From assembly GCA_009782015.1 (NCBI GenBank), contig WQUP01000078.1, positions 1 to 6,016 on the forward strand: 6,016 nucleotides of DNA, given 5' to 3'. This DNA comes from Endomicrobiia bacterium (GTDB lineage Bacteria; Elusimicrobiota; Endomicrobiia; Endomicrobiales; Endomicrobiaceae). Shown one piece after another: positions 5,811 to 6,016 of this stretch; position 1 is the first letter of the stretch, and each line of letters starts with the position of its first letter. The notes beneath the pieces were generated by a model, which saw only the letters and a list, made by a program, of their open reading frames with translations, was not told the DNA's origin and did no database searches. Made by a program: the position numbers and the translations under genes.

Positions 5811-5868
5811 ACAGTAATTCCAAACTCCAAACTCCAAACTTCACACTGTCGTTCAAAAGAGGAATTAA

Positions 5869-6016
5869 ATGAGTCGTTCAACTAAAAAAGGGCCTTACGT
5901 AGATGAGAAGCTGTTGAAAAAGATGCAGGGTCTCAATAAATCCGGCGAGAAAAAAGTCATAAAAACGTGGGCGAGAGCCAGCGTGATAACTCCGGAGTTC
6001 GTGGGACATACGATAG
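5869..6016 (+). CDS. rpsS: Small ribosomal subunit protein uS19, N-terminal part (3' end outside window)
   Basis: S19 is a 30S head protein that forms a complex with S13 and contacts the A-site tRNA side and the B1a bridge. Only the first 49 codons are present. They read [19 protein letters not shown] (1-19), followed by [25 protein letters not shown], which matches the family pattern RSxKKGPxxDxxLLKK and TWxRxSxIxPxxxGxT. The family is usually about 90 residues, so roughly half is missing. The start is set by AGAGG (5858-5862), 6 nt before ATG. It follows rplB as expected in the S10 operon, where rplV and rpsC would be expected next outside the window. Confidence 0.95.
   Translation, partial: MSRSTKKGPYVDEKLLKKMQGLNKSGEKKVIKTWARASVITPEFVGHTI

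Larger units (their letters stand above)
5721..5853 (+). repeat. Inverted heptad-array element with two inner hairpins (rplB-rpsS)
   Basis: The outer ends AAAGACAGT (5721-5729) and ACTGTCGTT (5845-5853) are inverted at 8 of 9 positions. Inside, the left arm has 7-bp units GGAGTGT twice (5732-5745) then GAAGAGT and GGAGTTG. The right arm has three exact CCAAACT heptads (5820-5840), imperfectly complementary to the left. Unlike the other elements, the centre holds two separate small hairpins of parallel design (listed separately) around a palindrome CTGTTAACAG (5782-5791). The rpsS ribosome-binding site AGAGGA begins 5 nt after the element. Confidence 0.75.

Noticed and set aside
1..6016. str operon joined to S10 operon as an unusual arrangement
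   Set aside because: fusA-tuf-rpsJ-rplC-rplD-rplW-rplB-rpsS is a common bacterial order; only the spacers are unusual.

Overview
The window is one strand of a bacterial translation-gene cluster, all on the plus strand: the 3' part of fusA (EF-G), a complete tuf (EF-Tu), then rpsJ (S10), rplC (L3), rplD (L4), rplW (L23), rplB (L2), and the first 49 codons of rpsS (S19). This is the usual bacterial order in which the end of the str operon runs straight into the S10 operon. I see no gene on the minus strand and no mobile-element protein, tRNA, rRNA or CRISPR array. The proteins are clearly bacterial, and G+C looks intermediate. The ribosomal proteins and EF-Tu carry several unusual residues that suggest a deep-branching phylum. 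My best guess is an Elusimicrobiota/Endomicrobia-like bacterium, but this is an impression from protein sequence, not a demonstrated placement.

The gene content is ordinary; the spacers are not. The S10 operon is normally tightly packed. Here five of the seven junctions (tuf-rpsJ, rplC-rplD, rplD-rplW, rplW-rplB, rplB-rpsS) are 119 to 194 bp and carry a palindromic element. Each element has two arms made of degenerate 7-bp tandem units, arranged as inverted repeats around a loop. A sixth junction (fusA-tuf) has what looks like one arm only. Only rpsJ-rplC is compact (40 bp), with a tiny hairpin. Two arm types exist: an AT-rich one with unit TAGTTAA and a purine-rich one with units such as GAGTGAA or GGAGTGT. 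Both share an AGT core and the same architecture. The two AT-type elements, on either side of rplD, are 128/129 identical over 129 bp. They also supply the rplD stop codon and the ribosome-binding regions of rplD and rplW.

All genes serve translation. EF-G and EF-Tu are the elongation GTPases, S10 and S19 are 30S head proteins, L2, L3 and L4 are early 50S core proteins, and L23 sits at the tunnel exit. The genes are very probably co-transcribed, so the palindromes would appear as repeated hairpins in a long polycistronic mRNA. None is followed by a U-tract on the coding strand, so they do not look like ordinary terminators.

Other points for a second look: EF-Tu has a longer and rewritten switch I segment; tuf uses ATA for 29 of 32 isoleucines and only AGA/AGG for arginine; and S10, L4 and L3 have changes at positions near known antibiotic or exit-tunnel sites.
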